NCBI GenBank assembly: GCA_029861955.1
Contig: JAOTYK010000018.1
Span: 20,194-84,193 of the forward strand
Length of the DNA: 64,000 nucleotides
Origin: Acidobacteriota bacterium
Lineage (GTDB): Bacteria > Acidobacteriota > Polarisedimenticolia > Polarisedimenticolales > Polarisedimenticolaceae
Direction of reading: 5' to 3'
The notes beneath the pieces are model-generated. The model searched no databases and was not told the origin of the DNA. It saw nothing but the letters and a program-made list of their open reading frames with translations. This document shows positions 35,409 through 44,670 of this stretch, one piece after another. A program made the position numbers and the translations under genes. Positions within the stretch are counted from its first letter, which is position 1. Every line of letters starts with the position of its first letter.

Positions 35409-37165
35409 GGTGCCGAGGTCCGGGTCGCCTGCGCCCGCAAGGCGCTGTCGCCGTAGTAGCCCAACAATGCATCGTACAGCGCGGTTGCAAGCGTCTGCCG
35501 CTTCTTCGCCGAGGCCAGGATCCGAGCGTCCTTCTTGTTGCTCAGGTTGACCATCTCGACGAGGACCTTGTGGGGGACCGAGTTGCCCCGCAGAACCGCC
35601 GGAACGTAACGCTGCTTGCCGCGGATGATCCGATGGCGAACCGGTTCGTGGGCGTGAACCGGAAGGCCGTTCTTCCGAAACGCGTTGACCACCTCGTCTG
35701 CGAATTTTCGAGAGACCGCTTCAGAGCGAATACGATCGCTCTTCGAGAAGCGGATCGTCGGTTTCTCTTTGACCTCGGCGCGTTTGGTGTAGACCGGCGC
35801 CGACTGCCCGTAGCTTCGCGTTCGGTAGGCAGAGCCGGGGACGTAGACCATCACGCCGGACAGAGAGGCGTGACGGGCATCGGCGTGGATCGAGACGAAG
35901 ATGATCTTGTCGGGGTCCGTGCCCTTCGCTATTTCCCGACGATAGATCGAGTTGGCCAGGTACCAACGGAGATTGACCGCGATCCGCGCCTCGCCTCTCT
36001 CCTTCGCCATGTAGGGGGGATTCGTCTGGATGGTGCCCTGCTGGTTGGCGACGAGTTTGTCGCGCCGGGAGGGGACGCAACCGGTCTTTTCGTCGATCAG
36101 GGTCATCTCGATCCGTGCCGAGGTCCGCGTCTCGAGCATTTTCTTGAGTCGACACGTGACGTCATAGACGTAGTCATGCTCCCAGATGCCGTTGTTCATG
36201 GTGCCCAGGTCGCGGCCTCCGTGGCCCGGGTCGAGGATGACGACGACGTCCGAGAGGCCGCGTGGCGTTTCTGTCGGTGGGTGGGCCGCCAGCTCGGCCT
36301 CGAGCTCGCGGGCCAATCTTTCCGCCTCCTTGCGGCGTGGGTGGGATGCCGGCAAGAACTGCGGCTCGAGATAGTCCAGAGGAATCTTGACCAGAAAGCC
36401 GACGGGAATGTCACGCAGGTCGTCGATGCCGCTCCGCTCACAGAGGAGGCTCGAGAGTGTGTTGACGTCCTCCGAGTCGGTCCGGCCGCTGAATCGCTGG
36501 ACCACCGCGGAGTAGAGCGCCTCTCCCGATCGCAGACGGTAGCCACCGTAGGGGCCGCCGTCGTCTGCACCGAATTCGAGCAGCCCGTCGTCGGAGGTCA
36601 GGCGTGGCTGGAAAGCCACATGAAGCTGCGTATGCGGGATGCGGATCTCTTGACCGGCGCGAAGCTCCGGAGACGAGAGTCCGTTGGCCGTCATCAACTC
36701 CGTGAACGAGGAACCCTCCCCGACGAACCACTCCGCGACCTGCCAGAGACCCTCGCCGAACGTCGGGAGGCGGCCCCGTCGCACGACATGGAGCCACGCC
36801 CCCTCGACGTGACGATCCTCGGGGAACATTGTCCGGAGCACCAGACTCCGCATCTCATCCCCGAGCGACCGCAGGGGGATCCTTATCCGCTCTTCGGGTT
36901 CCCCGGTCTCGGCATGGGTCGTCTGGACACGCCAGGCCGGATCGACCCGTTGATTCGCTGCGAGAAGCCGAGACGCAACATGGGCGTCGTCGCGGTAGGC
37001 CGATGGGTCCACCTCGAGGGCCAACTCGCGACCGTTCTGCAGGTGGACACCAAGCGACGCGCTGATACTCAGCCGTTCGGCCTCCGCGCTCGCCGGGAAC
37101 GCCGTGAGCGCAAGGAGACCCCACACGACCGCGAGAGTGAACAGCGCTGTTGGTATCCGTCGCAT
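35405..37165 (-). CDS. N-acetylmuramoyl-L-alanine amidase with LysM-like module
   Basis: Periplasmic zinc amidase that cleaves stem peptides from peptidoglycan. 586 residues. A signal peptide covers about 1-27. A LysM-like module (about 140-195, ending AGQEIRIP) would bind the glycan. The Amidase_3 domain (about 305-570) has DPGHGG (first Zn His), E in WEHDYVYD, SIHADA (third ligand) and VEMVNLSN with the catalytic Glu. An insert of about 60 residues between the first and third ligand motifs contains NQQGT...NPPYMAKERG. It follows the 37173 gene by 7 bases. Confidence 0.9.
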   Translation of the reverse strand: MRRIPTALFTLAVVWGLLALTAFPASAEAERLSISASLGVHLQNGRELALEVDPSAYRDDAHVASRLLAANQRVDPAWRVQTTHAETGEPEERIRIPLRSLGDEMRSLVLRTMFPEDRHVEGAWLHVVRRGRLPTFGEGLWQVAEWFVGEGSSFTELMTANGLSSPELRAGQEIRIPHTQLHVAFQPRLTSDDGLLEFGADDGGPYGGYRLRSGEALYSAVVQRFSGRTDSEDVNTLSSLLCERSGIDDLRDIPVGFLVKIPLDYLEPQFLPASHPRRKEAERLARELEAELAAHPPTETPRGLSDVVVILDPGHGGRDLGTMNNGIWEHDYVYDVTCRLKKMLETRTSARIEMTLIDEKTGCVPSRRDKLVANQQGTIQTNPPYMAKERGEARIAVNLRWYLANSIYRREIAKGTDPDKIIFVSIHADARHASLSGVMVYVPGSAYRTRSYGQSAPVYTKRAEVKEKPTIRFSKSDRIRSEAVSRKFADEVVNAFRKNGLPVHAHEPVRHRIIRGKQRYVPAVLRGNSVPHKVLVEMVNLSNKKDARILASAKKRQTLATALYDALLGYYGDSALRAQATRTSAP

Positions 37166-37172
37166 CTTCAGC

Positions 37173-38024
37173 TCAGAACTGTGGAGTGACCATGAAACGA
37201 TATCCGGCGGGCGGTGTGCCCTCGGCGATGGTCAGCGATGACGCGACGCCACGGGACGCAACCCACGTCTCGCGAGTGCCGATCAGTCTAAGTTGGCCGT
37301 CGACGGGGAGCTTGCCGTTGGCGTCCACGACGATCTCGACGATCTCCCCGATGACGCGCGTCGGGCGAAAGGTCAGCCGCAATGCCGGAGAGTCCGGCTG
37401 CCCACCGAGGTCAAACGAGTAGCTGACCGGTTGTCCGACGAAGGTCTGCATGCGGTTGGTTTCCAGGCGGGTACTCGATTCGCCCTCGATTCGATGGATC
37501 TCCAGATTAAGGGTCAGCGGTACTCCGACCTCCGTACCGCGATTGGCCACGAAGGGTACCTCCCGCGTCGACATCCGAATGGCCAGGGTCAGCGGGTCAT
37601 CGGCCACTCGCAGCACTTCCAGCAGGCTGGTCCCACCATCCTGAACCCAGAACTCCTGGCGGGTCTCGACCGGCCCGTCATCGAGGCCCGTGACCGTGGT
37701 GGTCAATCGAAAGGTGCCTCCGGGACGCTGGTCGAACTTCGGGGCGTCGGCGGTCAGGGTGACCGTGACCTCACGGGCCGTGGCGGGGTTGTCCGGCCAG
37801 ACCAGCACGAATTCCTGGTGCCCGCCCTTGACGGGATCCAGCTCGATCCGAAGGGGGAGCGTGTCGACTCGGGCCTCCCCGGTGAGCGGTGAGATCTCCA
37901 GGGAGACGACGGTGCTGCGTCCCAGTTCGACCTGAGCCCCGGCGGGATTGAAGCTCAGCCCCACAAGGAGGGGGAGCAGCCCGAACGGCAGGACGAACAA
38001 TCGTGGTGAGAGGGGGTGCGACAT
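37173..38024 (-). CDS. Exported beta-rich protein of unknown function
   Basis: 283 residues; no family recognised. A signal peptide spans about 1-30 (ending PAGA). The rest is rich in beta-strand-forming segments with alternating polar and hydrophobic residues and no Cys. It is the promoter-proximal partner of the amidase (7-base gap), so a role in the periplasm or cell envelope is likely by context only. Confidence 0.65.
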   Translation of the reverse strand: MSHPLSPRLFVLPFGLLPLLVGLSFNPAGAQVELGRSTVVSLEISPLTGEARVDTLPLRIELDPVKGGHQEFVLVWPDNPATAREVTVTLTADAPKFDQRPGGTFRLTTTVTGLDDGPVETRQEFWVQDGGTSLLEVLRVADDPLTLAIRMSTREVPFVANRGTEVGVPLTLNLEIHRIEGESSTRLETNRMQTFVGQPVSYSFDLGGQPDSPALRLTFRPTRVIGEIVEIVVDANGKLPVDGQLRLIGTRETWVASRGVASSLTIAEGTPPAGYRFMVTPQF

Positions 38025-38052
38025 ACTTGCTATCTCGTTGATGGCTCTAGGT

Positions 38053-38081
38053 TTGACAACAATTGAGCGTGGGCATAGACT
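38053..38081 (+). promoter_or_regulatory. Promoter of the barrel-kinase-regulator operon
   Basis: TTGACA (38053-38058), exactly 17 bp, then TAGACT (38076-38081). The start near 38088 gives a leader of about 40 nt with GGAGG at 38116-38120. Confidence 0.65.
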
Positions 38082-38128
38082 CTGCGCTGAGAGACGCGCC
38101 TGGGGGGTCGGTGTCGGAGGGCTGTCCC

Positions 38129-40114
38129 ATGGTTCACCATCGTAAACCGTTCGGAAGCCTTACGACAGGGCTGCGGCTTACGTTCTGCAGCATCCTGGCG
38201 CTGGCCGTCATGGTTCTCGGGTCCGGACCGGCCCACCCGGCCAACAACCCGACGTTCTCGGGAGTCATCAAGGATACCATCGGCAACGTCGTCCACGGTG
38301 TCGAGGTCCTGGTGGTTCAGCCCGGCGGGGGTCCCGACCCCGTAGCGGTCGGTCGAAGCAACCGGCAGGGCCGTTTCGAGTTCGCCGGACTTCTTCCCGG
38401 AGATTATCGCGTCGCCCTGTTGAAAGAGGGCTACCTGACGCTCATCGCGTCGGTCAACACCCGACTGGATCAGGTACTCCAGGTCGTGCTGCAGCCCGCG
38501 CTGTCGTCGGCCAACCCGGACCTGCCGGTCGACGCGTTGTCACCGGATTGGGCGCTGAGACTGCCACGGCGAAGCCTCCTGCACGATGTCGAAGATACCG
38601 TTCACATCGGCGACCTCGAGCAGGGCGGCCAGCCGTCCCCCGACGCGCTTCAGATGTCGTTGGAGCAGACGGTGTCGATGCGTGCCGGAGCGACCGGCTC
38701 GCCGGAGGGGCATGCGGGAAACGGGACGCGGGTTCGCCTGGCATCTCCGGTGGGCGATCGCGGTTCGGTCGCGTTGACCGCGTACCAGGAACGGTTGGGA
38801 GGCGATCGCAGCGCGACCGACGGTCATCAACGATTCGGCGACTCCGGAATGACGGTGTCGATGGACTATGAAACGACCCTGGATTCGCGATTGGAGGTCA
38901 ACGCTTTCTATGCGGGCCAGCAGTTCGGGACGCAGTTACAGTCGTCGGCAACGATCCCGCGGGAGCGTCCCCAGCAGCGGACGTGGGGTTACGACGCACG
39001 CTGGTCGCAACAGTTGAACCCTTCGTCTCGACTCGATGTCTCGCTGGACTACGTTGGCACCGAAGCGACACAGGCACGGTCCATCAACGGCCCCGAGATG
39101 CCCGGCGACCTGAATCAATCGGTTCGGGCGGCCGGTGCCTACGAGCGCTCGACGCGTACCAATGAACTCCAGGTTGCGTTCCATGCCCGCTCTCTGGATG
39201 CACCGTCTAACCTGACCTATGGGATGGCGACGCCGGCCCTTCTGGGTGTGGACGGATTCTCGGTCGGGATCGATGCACAGGACACACGAAAGATCCGTGG
39301 ACCGATCGCGTTGATCTACGGTCTTGGTTATCAGCATGCCCTTCAAGAAGGCGACAGCGCACTGTTTGCCCCACGGTTGGGCGGCGTATGGAGCTACGGA
39401 CGCTTCTCGGTGCAGACGCTCTTTTCCTATCACGCCGTCACCGAATGGACGGATCGTGAGAGCGATCTGTCGACGCACTTTACGCCCAGTAGTCGTCTTG
39501 GCTACGAGGTCGGCGTCGAGCTGCCGATCGTCGCGTCGTTGACTCTTCGCGGGTCGACGGCGTTCTCACCCAGTCAGATGGACCGTTTCGGTTATGACGG
39601 CGGGCTCCAGGGCCCAAGCGATCCGCTCTATCTGACCAACGGCAACGCGGCGGTCAAGGAATCGCGCGTCGCTCTTGTTCAGGATAGCGGGCCCGTTCGC
39701 GCCGTCTTCGAAGTCGAGCACGGCTGGGCGGAGGGCACGCTGGCGGCCTGGTTGCCGGAAGAGATGCCCATTCGTCGACTTGAGAATCGACACATGCGAT
39801 TCGACAGTGGTCAGCTGGGTCTCAGCGTGGTCTCGAGCGGAACCGGGATCCTGCTCGACTATCGGCGAACTCGTGAGAACGGAGCCGCCGACGATCTGTT
39901 GGCAAGCGGACTCAAGCAACGCGCATTGGAGCTTCGCCTGCGCCAACGGGTCCTCCCCGCGTTGACCGGTGGCGACTGGCGATTGCTTATTGCGTACCGA
40001 CGCTCCGATCTTGAACTCGACTCGCCGGATTCGACCGATGACCCCGATACAGGCGACGCGATCGTCGCCGGGATTCACCGACGTGTCAGCGCTGGTCTCT
40101 CCGTACAATTCTAG
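38129..40114 (+). CDS. Outer-membrane beta-barrel with carboxypeptidase-regulatory-like domain
   Basis: 661 residues. A signal peptide (about 1-38) is followed by a carboxypeptidase-regulatory-like beta-sandwich (about 42-120: FSGVIKDTIGNVVHGVEV...GRFEFAGLLPGDYRVAL). From about 180 onward, amphipathic strands recur, and the protein ends SAGLSVQF with a C-terminal Phe, as BAM substrates do. There is no convincing TonB box or plug, so it is not a typical TonB receptor. ATG 38129 is supported by GGAGG eight bases upstream. The sensor kinase follows by 18 bases. Confidence 0.75.
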   Translation: MVHHRKPFGSLTTGLRLTFCSILALAVMVLGSGPAHPANNPTFSGVIKDTIGNVVHGVEVLVVQPGGGPDPVAVGRSNRQGRFEFAGLLPGDYRVALLKEGYLTLIASVNTRLDQVLQVVLQPALSSANPDLPVDALSPDWALRLPRRSLLHDVEDTVHIGDLEQGGQPSPDALQMSLEQTVSMRAGATGSPEGHAGNGTRVRLASPVGDRGSVALTAYQERLGGDRSATDGHQRFGDSGMTVSMDYETTLDSRLEVNAFYAGQQFGTQLQSSATIPRERPQQRTWGYDARWSQQLNPSSRLDVSLDYVGTEATQARSINGPEMPGDLNQSVRAAGAYERSTRTNELQVAFHARSLDAPSNLTYGMATPALLGVDGFSVGIDAQDTRKIRGPIALIYGLGYQHALQEGDSALFAPRLGGVWSYGRFSVQTLFSYHAVTEWTDRESDLSTHFTPSSRLGYEVGVELPIVASLTLRGSTAFSPSQMDRFGYDGGLQGPSDPLYLTNGNAAVKESRVALVQDSGPVRAVFEVEHGWAEGTLAAWLPEEMPIRRLENRHMRFDSGQLGLSVVSSGTGILLDYRRTRENGAADDLLASGLKQRALELRLRQRVLPALTGGDWRLLIAYRRSDLELDSPDSTDDPDTGDAIVAGIHRRVSAGLSVQF

Positions 40115-40132
40115 TGAGGCAGGACTAACGAC

Positions 40133-42928
40133 GTGCGCTCACTGATCCAGACTCTGCGCCTGCCGCTGACACTCGGCATCGCCGCCATTCTGTTGGCGGT
40201 CGGGGCAGTCTCGTTCGGAGAGCGGGTGGGCGCATCCAGCCCTCTGGTCGGCGTCGAATGGACGCAGTCCGCCGGTGGCGCGATCGCCATGTTCGTCGAC
40301 GAGAACAGCATCGCGTGGAACGCCGGGATCCGCCCCGGAGATCGACTCCTGACCGTCGACGGTGACGAGATACGCCTCGCTCTCGAGGCCTCGCAGATCG
40401 GCTGGGAACACGGCAGCGGGAACACCGTGGAGATCGAAGTCCGACGAGGCGCGGAAGACCTCGTCCTCTCGTTGATGCCCGGGCGTGAGACTCGAACCGA
40501 GCCCTACACCTATCTCGCCATCGTCGGGATGGCGTTCTGGGCGACCGGGCTCTTCATCACGCTCCGCTGGCCACGCATCCGCGGAGGACGCCTCTATACG
40601 GCGCTGGCTCTGGCGCTCTTTACGCAGCTGACGTTCAGTCACACCGGTAACGGTGGAGCGCTGGATTGGGTCATCTACTGGGGCGATGTCGCGGCGTCGG
40701 CGCTGGTGCCGGCGCTGCTGATCCATCTTGGTGTCCTCTTGACACGCAAGCGATTCCGCCAGCGACCGGTGTTGATCCTCACCGGGTACGGGGTCGGTGC
40801 GCTCTTGTTCACAGCCGCGCTCTGGCTGTCTCCGCAACTTCTGGGCGGCGTCTACCGATTCGATGATCCCGTCCGTGCCGCGGAATGGCCGGATCGTCTC
40901 TCACAGTTGTTATTTGCAGTCGCCCTGATCGTCTGCGTGACGCTGATCGCGAAATCGTATCGGGCTTCGGCCTCGGCGCTTCATCGAGGACAGATGCGAT
41001 GGCTCCTCTGGGGGCTGGCACTCGGCCTCGGACCGTTTGCCGTGCTTTACGCTGCACCGTGGGCACTGGGTGCCAGCGAGTTGCCTTTGTGGGCCCAGTT
41101 CGTTTCGGTCGCGCCGATGCTCTTCGTTCCGGCTGCATTCACGGCGGCCCTGGCGCGTTATCGACCGTACGACGTCGACCTGTTCCTGTTGCGCGGTATC
41201 TGTGAAGTCTCGTCCATCTTTGCCGCGTCGGCGATCTACGCCGCGACCGTTTTCCTGGTGCGCGAATTTGTCGGCGACTGGTTCGATCTCTCACGAAGCG
41301 CCTCCCGGTACTTTGGGCTCTTCGCGATGATCGCCAGCTACCCGTCTCTGCGCGCGTGGGTCAAGGCAGGTGTGGACCGCGCGTTCTATCGTCGGCGCTA
41401 CAGCTATCGGGCCACGCTACTCGATTGGGCACGCGAGTTGAGTGCAGACACGGATCTGCCCACGCTCCTCGAGAATCTGCGGAGACGGGTAAGAGATACG
41501 CTGGACGTGGAGAAGAGCGAAGTCGCGGTGAAGTCGGGCGACGGTCGCTTTGACTGTATGCCAACGGGATCCGGTGGGTTCTTCGAACTGGAGTCCGACG
41601 CGCTGGCCCGTCTCGACGACGAGGGCTTTGTGACGCTCGACGCCGGAGAGATCGCGGAAGTTCCATGGGCGCGCTACCTGTTCGCGATGAAGGTCAAGGG
41701 AACCCTGCGGGCGGCACTCTGCGTCGGCGAACGCACGCACCCGCAACCACCGTTGACGACTGAGGACTGCGCACTGCTGCGAACACTGGCCGCCCATGCC
41801 GCGACGGCCTTCGAGGCCGCTCGACTGGTCCGCGAAGTCCGGCAACGCGCCGTGGAGATCGAACAACTCCACGCGCGTCAGACCACGCTCCTGGATGCGA
41901 GCGCGGTCGGCCTGCTGCTGATGGATGCCGACGGAATAATTCAGGAGTGGAATCCGGCGATCGAAGAGATCTACGGCATCCCGCGTGACGAGGCGCTCGG
42001 TCGCGAGATCGGCGATGTGTTCCCGCTGCATGTCGTTCGTCGACTCCAGCAGGAAGGCGATCTCGGAGCGGGGATCGATGGCGCGCGGATCTTTCGTCTC
42101 AGCCTGACGAACCGGGCGGGGCGGAGGATCGTCGCCAACCTATCGATTTCCCGAACCCGCGAAGGCTTCGGCGGAGCGTCGACGGTTGTTACGTTTGACG
42201 ATGTCTCGGAGCGTGTGGACATGGAAGAGCAGATGGCTCGCCAGGAACGGCTTGCCTCGCTGGGGATGCTCGCCGCCGGTGTCGCCCACGAGATCAACAC
42301 GCCGTTGACCGGTATCTCCAGCTATGCGCAGATGCTCCTCGAGGGAGATGACCGCAAACCCGGGGACCGGGAGGTCTTGCAGAAGATCGAGTCCCAGACC
42401 GAGCGCGCCTCGCGGATCACGCAGTCGCTACTGAGCCTCGCGCGCTCGGAGCCGACCGCATTGGAGGCCCTGGATCTCAACGCGACGGCGCAGGAAGTTC
42501 TTCAGCTGTATGAACCTCAGGTCCGCGGACGTGGCGTCACGATCGAGGTGGACCTGGACCCGAGCATTCCGATGATCAGGGGGCACAAAGGCAAGCTGCA
42601 ACAGGTCATTCTGAACCTTTTGATCAACGCGCGAGATGCCGTTGGCGACGCGGGCACGATCAAGGTGCGCAGTCATCAGACGGCAACGGAAGTCGCTCTC
42701 GAGATTCGGGACGACGGAGAGGGAATCGCGGCGGAGGATCTCCCAAGCATCTTCGATCCGTTCTTTACGACGAAGGGACGGGGGAAGGGCACGGGGCTCG
42801 GGCTTTCGATTTCCTACGGAATCGTGCGTGAGCACGGCGGCGAGATCCGTGTCGATAGCGAACGTGGGAAGTACACGCGATTCCGCGTGGAACTACCGAT
42901 CGGGAGCACGGCCCGGGCGATGGCGTGA
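40133..42928 (+). CDS. PDZ-7TM-GAF-PAS sensor histidine kinase
   Basis: 931 residues, GTG start. One TM helix (about 8-28), then a PDZ domain (about 45-115: SIAWNAGIRPGDRLLTVDGDEI) that by topology would lie in the periplasm. A bundle of about seven further TM helices (125-420), a GAF-like domain (about 430-580), PAS (584-700), the H box with phosphoacceptor H719 in GVAHEINTPL, and an ATPase domain with N box NLLINARDA, DDGEGI, FTTKGRGKGTGLGL complete it. The kinase core is NtrB-like. Its stop overlaps the response-regulator GTG by 4 bp, so the two are partners. Confidence 0.92.
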   Translation: MRSLIQTLRLPLTLGIAAILLAVGAVSFGERVGASSPLVGVEWTQSAGGAIAMFVDENSIAWNAGIRPGDRLLTVDGDEIRLALEASQIGWEHGSGNTVEIEVRRGAEDLVLSLMPGRETRTEPYTYLAIVGMAFWATGLFITLRWPRIRGGRLYTALALALFTQLTFSHTGNGGALDWVIYWGDVAASALVPALLIHLGVLLTRKRFRQRPVLILTGYGVGALLFTAALWLSPQLLGGVYRFDDPVRAAEWPDRLSQLLFAVALIVCVTLIAKSYRASASALHRGQMRWLLWGLALGLGPFAVLYAAPWALGASELPLWAQFVSVAPMLFVPAAFTAALARYRPYDVDLFLLRGICEVSSIFAASAIYAATVFLVREFVGDWFDLSRSASRYFGLFAMIASYPSLRAWVKAGVDRAFYRRRYSYRATLLDWARELSADTDLPTLLENLRRRVRDTLDVEKSEVAVKSGDGRFDCMPTGSGGFFELESDALARLDDEGFVTLDAGEIAEVPWARYLFAMKVKGTLRAALCVGERTHPQPPLTTEDCALLRTLAAHAATAFEAARLVREVRQRAVEIEQLHARQTTLLDASAVGLLLMDADGIIQEWNPAIEEIYGIPRDEALGREIGDVFPLHVVRRLQQEGDLGAGIDGARIFRLSLTNRAGRRIVANLSISRTREGFGGASTVVTFDDVSERVDMEEQMARQERLASLGMLAAGVAHEINTPLTGISSYAQMLLEGDDRKPGDREVLQKIESQTERASRITQSLLSLARSEPTALEALDLNATAQEVLQLYEPQVRGRGVTIEVDLDPSIPMIRGHKGKLQQVILNLLINARDAVGDAGTIKVRSHQTATEVALEIRDDGEGIAAEDLPSIFDPFFTTKGRGKGTGLGLSISYGIVREHGGEIRVDSERGKYTRFRVELPIGSTARAMA

Positions 42929-44340
42929 GCGCCACCCCTCAGGATGAACCCAACGAAACCGCTCTCCCCGAACCGTCAAGAGGGAGGGTCCTCGTCGTTG
43001 ACGACGAGCCCGTGGTCGTCGACGTCCTTCGATCGCTTCTGCAGCGTGAGGGTTTCGAGGTCGCCGTCGCGGTCGACGCGGCGGGCGGGCGGAGACGTCT
43101 GAACGACGGATCCTGGGACTGCTTGCTCCTCGATGTCATGCTCCCCGACGCGGATGGGATGGAGCTGCTCCGGTGGGTCCGCGAACGTGACGATCAGCTG
43201 GCGGTCGTCATGATCACGGCGTTCGGGTCGGTGCAGGACGCCGTTGCGGCGATCAAGAGTGGCGCGTTCCACTATCTCACGAAGCCTTTCAAGAATGACG
43301 AGGTTCGACATCTGGTCGCGCAAGCCGTTCAGTCGACCTTGCTGCGCCGGGAGAATCGTGACCTCAAGCGGGCCCTCGAAGAGCGGTACCGTTTCGAGAA
43401 ACTGGTCGGCAAGTCGAAGCCGATGCAGGAGGTCTATCGCTTCATCGACCAGGTCGCCCCGAGCCGAGCGACCGTCCTGATCCAGGGAGAGTCGGGGACC
43501 GGCAAGGAACTGGTGGCCCACGCAATCCACCAGCGAGGGACCCGCTCCAGTAAGCCGTTCACCGTGGTCAATAGCGTGAGTATCCCCACCGAGCTTCTGG
43601 AGGACAACCTCTTCGGTCATGTTCGCGGCGCGTTCACCGGCGCGACGAGTGATCGGGCGGGACTCCTCGAGGCCAGCGAGGGTGGGACCATTCTCTTTGA
43701 CGAGATCACGGCCATTTCGCCGGAGGTGCAGGCGAAGTTATTGCGTGCGATTCAGAACAAAGAGTACTTGCGTCTTGGTTCGACCGAGACCCGCTCGGTT
43801 GATGTCCGAATCCTGGCGGCAACCAACGAGGACATGGAAGAGCTTGTGCGTGAGGGACGCTTCCGCGAGGACCTCTACTACCGACTCAACGTCATCAAGA
43901 TCACGATCCCGCCGTTGCGGCAACGGATGGAGGACGTGCCGATGTTGCTCAACCACTTCCTCGATCGATTCAACAACGAGAACGACAAACATCTTGAGGG
44001 GTTCACGACGGAGGCGATGGAGTTGTTCCTGAACTACGGCTGGCAGGGGAACGTTCGTGAGCTGGAGAACGTCGTTGAGCGGGGAGTCGTTCTGGCCGGC
44101 GGTCCACGGATCGATCTTCGTGATCTTCCATCGGAGGTCCGCGGGACGCCCGGGCAGGAGTCGTCGCCTCGTCTCCCGGAAGGGGTCGGACTGGCGGAGG
44201 CCGTCGCCAGCTTCGAGCGCCATATGATTCTGGACGCCCTGGAACAATCGGGCGGAGTTCAGAAGAAGGCCGCCGCCCGATTGGGCCTCAAGCCCACGAC
44301 CCTGAATGAGAAGCTTAAACGTCTGGGTATTCGGGTCTAG
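42925..44340 (+). CDS. NtrC-family sigma54-dependent response regulator
   Basis: 471 residues. Receiver domain (about 21-135) with phosphoacceptor D70 (LLLDVMLPD) and DDE at the acidic pocket; AAA+ domain (about 155-390) with Walker A GESGTGKE at 188-195, the sigma54-contacting GAFTGA at 235-240, and Walker B TILFDEI; a Fis-type HTH (about 425-470: VQKKAAARLGLKPTTLNEKLKRLGI). All residues required for activating RpoN promoters are intact. It pairs with the upstream kinase; the TonB receptor gene 330 bases downstream is the nearest candidate target. Confidence 0.94.
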   Translation: MSATPQDEPNETALPEPSRGRVLVVDDEPVVVDVLRSLLQREGFEVAVAVDAAGGRRRLNDGSWDCLLLDVMLPDADGMELLRWVRERDDQLAVVMITAFGSVQDAVAAIKSGAFHYLTKPFKNDEVRHLVAQAVQSTLLRRENRDLKRALEERYRFEKLVGKSKPMQEVYRFIDQVAPSRATVLIQGESGTGKELVAHAIHQRGTRSSKPFTVVNSVSIPTELLEDNLFGHVRGAFTGATSDRAGLLEASEGGTILFDEITAISPEVQAKLLRAIQNKEYLRLGSTETRSVDVRILAATNEDMEELVREGRFREDLYYRLNVIKITIPPLRQRMEDVPMLLNHFLDRFNNENDKHLEGFTTEAMELFLNYGWQGNVRELENVVERGVVLAGGPRIDLRDLPSEVRGTPGQESSPRLPEGVGLAEAVASFERHMILDALEQSGGVQKKAAARLGLKPTTLNEKLKRLGIRV

Positions 44341-44670
44341 CTTCGGCAAAAACCAGATGGTGCCCACGCTTTACACGGCCGGCCGGCAAGATCGCGGTAG
44401 AATTGCAGCAGACCTTTGGCTTCGTGCCTTCCCAAACGTCCCAATTTCCTTAAGTATCCTTCATAGGGCGTCGATCTGATGGTTGACGCATTGGGGGTAG
44501 GGTGGTACATAAACCGCGCAAATCAATCTGGATTTACCGGATGGGTGCATCTCGTATCTCTCATCGTGGCTTGAGCCATACCGAGGGCTATGGGGGGGTG
44601 TACCGGATTTGCAACGGGGGTGGCCTCCCGGATTCGAAACACGCTTAGGACCGGTCCTCAGGAGGGTGTC
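44341..44670 (+). other. 330-base intergenic region before the TonB receptor gene
   Basis: No gene is seen. It holds a GGCCGGCC palindrome near 44380, the candidate promoter at 44483-44511 and the GGAGGG ribosome-binding site of the next gene. Otherwise nothing recognisable. Confidence 0.5.
44483..44517 (+). promoter_or_regulatory. Candidate promoter of the TonB receptor gene
   Basis: Two overlapping readings are possible. Sigma70-like: TTGACG (44483-44488), 17 bp, TACATA (44506-44511). Sigma54-like: GG at 44504-44505 and GC at 44516-44517 with the required 10-bp spacing (TGGTAC...CCGC), but the TT before GC is missing. Confidence 0.35.

Noticed and set aside
35402..37189. 595-codon frame on the plus strand opposite the amidase
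   Set aside because: The minus-strand gene has signal peptide, LysM-like and Amidase_3 motifs; this frame has none.
37173..38024. Considered an Ig-like or invasin domain for this exported protein
   Set aside because: No conserved motif could be named, so it is left as unknown.
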